Positions 62,001-64,000 of a DNA stretch of 64,000 nt are shown piece after piece. Source of the DNA: Lithospermum erythrorhizon (lineage: Eukaryota > Streptophyta > Magnoliopsida > Boraginales > Boraginaceae); assembly GCA_019722365.1 (NCBI GenBank), contig JADFUC010000702.1, positions 16,673 through 80,672 on the forward strand, written 5' to 3'. The notes beneath the pieces are model-generated. The model worked only from the letters and a program-made list of their open reading frames with translations, was not told the origin of the DNA and searched no databases. The translations under genes and the position numbers were made by a program. The first letter of the stretch is position 1; the number at the start of each line of letters is the position of its first letter.

Positions 62001-62890
62001 CACCACAGTAAAATTAGAAGTTAAAAACTTCAATAACATATACATACTGTAGAATTTGAGTGGCATTGAGACCATTCTTCCTATCATTTGTGAACTTAAT
62101 GCATGGAAGCTTCTACGTTGACCTAGGTTCCACATAATAATGACATTTGTCATCCTTCCTAGTGCTCCCACAATCCCGGCTTTGGGATTACTTTTCGAAC
62201 CACTTGGCTTTCTTTGGTAAATATCTCTTATTCTTCTTGAATTTCTTCTTATTTTGGACACTTAAAATAGAAGGAGTAGAGATTTAGTCTTACCCAGTTA
62301 GATATGACATTCGTGATCATCTTATGCAGTTCGTTTAGAGACAACTCAAACTTGTGCATATTGAAGTTCATGACAAACTAAGAGAATTTGTACAGAAGAG
62401 ACTTTAGGATGAATCCTGACAGTTCTTGAGAACCTGCTTGGTGCAGTAGTTGAGTCGGTCGACCAAGCCAATCATTTTAATGATATGAGGGCTTGCGGCT
62501 TTGTCCGTTCCCAACTTGGCATCCCACACGAGCCTGAGACGGTGTCATATCTCGTTTCTAGCTTCCTTTTTAGATAATTCCTCAAAGTTGCGGTATATGT
62601 CGTATGTTGCCCACCTTTTCATATTGAATTTGGAATGAAAGGTTCCATATTAGCGAACATGAGACATTGGGCATCCAACGTCATCGGACTTGTGCTTTGT
62701 GGGATCCCTTTTTCGATGGGAGGCACTATCATTGATTTCGGAGGAACCTTATTGTTGTGCCGTATTCGGTTCTCTCTTGCTTGAGAATGATTCTCAAGTT
62801 CGAGACCACGTCAAAATTCGAGTTATTCGACACCTTTTCAGTCTTTGGCAAGTTCTTAGGAGTAGTAGTAGTGGTGCCAATTTATAATTC
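59040..62890 (-). pseudogene. Copia gag-pol (TNT1-type)
   Basis: Right to left on the minus strand. The gag has NFDVVSNLRIILKQE (about 62800-62845) and an HIIKMIGLVDRL-like segment (near 62470). The protease is VLDTSCGSH (61972-61998; the family has DTG or DSG, so the active-site triad is altered). Integrase has LLGIIHTDVCGPMNTSARGG (61385-61445) and RRNRTLLDMV (61090-61120). RT has WQMDVKTAFLNGNLEEDVYM (60180-60240), KLQRSIYGLKQASRSWNLRF and LYVDDILII (about 59958-59985). RNase H includes MSNSKKG (59760-59784), VIAQVKEPPEH (59187-59219) and TKPLSQAKHDEH (59060-59095). Stops and frameshifts are frequent. Confidence 0.8.
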
Positions 62891-62900
62891 TACAAGAATA

Positions 62901-64000
62901 AGTAATAGGAACAAGAGAATCAATAAACTATCATGCTAAATACTTCAAATAAATTGTAAAGTAAATACTAATAACTTCAAATCTCACGAAAATATTAATA
63001 TCGAGACCTATTATACTTAAATCCAAGCGGCGACAACTACGCTTAAATTTTGAATCGATTATAATAGTAGGTTATCGACCAAATTATCAAAACTACATAA
63101 CTCTTGTGCGCTAGCATACTATTCAAGATGCTACCAGGCTTTGTATCTCCGATAAACCGGTTAAGCATACCAATTAAACCAAATAATTACTTTTGATGAT
63201 AAATGCAGCCCAGCGACATTAGTGGAAATCAACTTCAAGATGATCCATTGTCATATCAAAGGTCTGAAAACTATAACACGCGCCATCGCGTGCGGATGAT
63301 GCAGCCGATTTCACAACAAAATTGGCTTGTCATTTGCTTAAATTTTAAATGGTGAGATTATTCTTTGCTTTTTGTTTTACCATCACGATTGTAGCACATA
63401 ATCAAGCATATGTACAACATGAAAAATAAAACAAGAAATGCACATTCAAGAGGCGTATGATATGACCCTAGGCCCTATTACATTTTCAAAACTTGAAAAC
63501 TACATTTGGCCTATTTACAATTTCTTGTCATACAGGTTATGGAATCTCTCCACCAAACTCGAGTCTTGAATGCAATTCAATCTAATAATCCCAGCAGGCG
63601 ACATGCAATGGGTTATAGAAAGAGGTAAATAAATAATATGACTGTGAGTCATTTCTGTGTCTGAACAGACTTCGGAGGCTTGTGGGTCATGCTCAATCGC
63701 TGCGTTCCGTTTCACTTAACAACCTATATTTGCAAAACATTAAAACAAACATACATAATTACATATATTAAATGAAATGAAATAATCATGTTGTTCAAAA
63801 TCCAAGCTATTATTTTATTGTTTTGATGGTATCAATTAATATAAATTTCATTTAAATATATTCACATAAGTTAATAACGTAATTAACCATTAGTACCAAT
63901 CTACTAATCTGGAACATTACTGAAGTATTAACAAGTTCATTTAAATTCTTTTTAAAATTATGATCATCAAAATCGATACATTGAAGCCAGTGATTCCTTC
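62901..64000. other. Unassigned AT-rich DNA
   Basis: It could hold the missing 5' LTR of the second copia element and the start of the Sirevirus, but no match to the LTR sequences at 57797-58990 or 51517-51878 was seen. A 66-codon minus-strand frame (63515-63715) has no recognisable content. Confidence 0.35.

Larger units (their letters stand above)
57797..62900 (-). mobile_element. Second Ty1/copia element, inserted in the Sirevirus
   Basis: The Sirevirus protease reading stops abruptly near 57797 and is replaced by LTR-like DNA, followed by a different copia gag-pol on the same strand. Left LTR-like DNA runs to about 58990, pol to about 62260, gag to about 62890. A matching right LTR was not identified, so the right edge is uncertain and the element may be truncated. 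Confidence 0.65.

Overview
The window is nuclear DNA from a flowering plant, probably a eudicot. One intact host gene, a KUP/HAK/KT potassium transporter of the KUP6/KUP8 type, sits among many decayed plant transposable elements. Introns are GT-AG, the DNA is mostly AT-rich, and no bacterial-type operons, rRNA, tRNA or CRISPR arrays were seen. Everything was read by eye; element edges are approximate unless stated.

Layout. 1-1740: tail of a Ty1/copia element, a foldback hairpin and a tandem duplication. About 3077-12370: an LTR element on the minus strand with two LTRs of about 2.5 kb, each carrying a 30-bp minisatellite, an initiator-Met-tRNA-like primer site and a 4.3-kb interior with no recognisable gag or pol (LARD-like). 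12370-14810: small MITEs, tandem duplications and the potassium transporter promoter region. 14811-27667: the transporter, nine exons giving 788 residues, with an 8.7-kb fourth intron swollen by nested transposons.

28103-37131: the most interesting object, a Mutator-like element (MULE). It has weak terminal inverted repeats and a 7/9-matching 9-bp target duplication. A plant mobile domain (PMD) gene lies on the minus strand. A divergent plus-strand gene runs from a repeat-rich N-terminus through a FAR1-like zinc finger, MULE transposase core and SWIM region to an OTU-type cysteine protease domain. A solo LTR splits the gene just before the OTU part. Imperfect palindromes of the TTTCATG...CATGAAA type fill its introns and subterminal regions.

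37300-44179: a Ty3/gypsy element of the Tat clade on the plus strand, with broken pol and a 5' LTR that itself contains an inverted solo LTR of the same family. 44180-48080: mostly anonymous AT-rich DNA with one Myb/SANT-like pseudogene. About 48110-57797: a minus-strand Sirevirus (Ty1/copia) with pol, an envelope-like extra ORF and several polypurine tracts; its 3' LTR is interrupted by a gypsy-type solo LTR holding a palindromic minisatellite. 57797-62900: a second minus-strand copia element inserted in the Sirevirus protease region. 62900-64000: unassigned.

All transposon ORFs are broken by stops, frameshifts or deletions, while the transporter reads cleanly through all nine exons. The damage is therefore more likely real decay than poor sequence.
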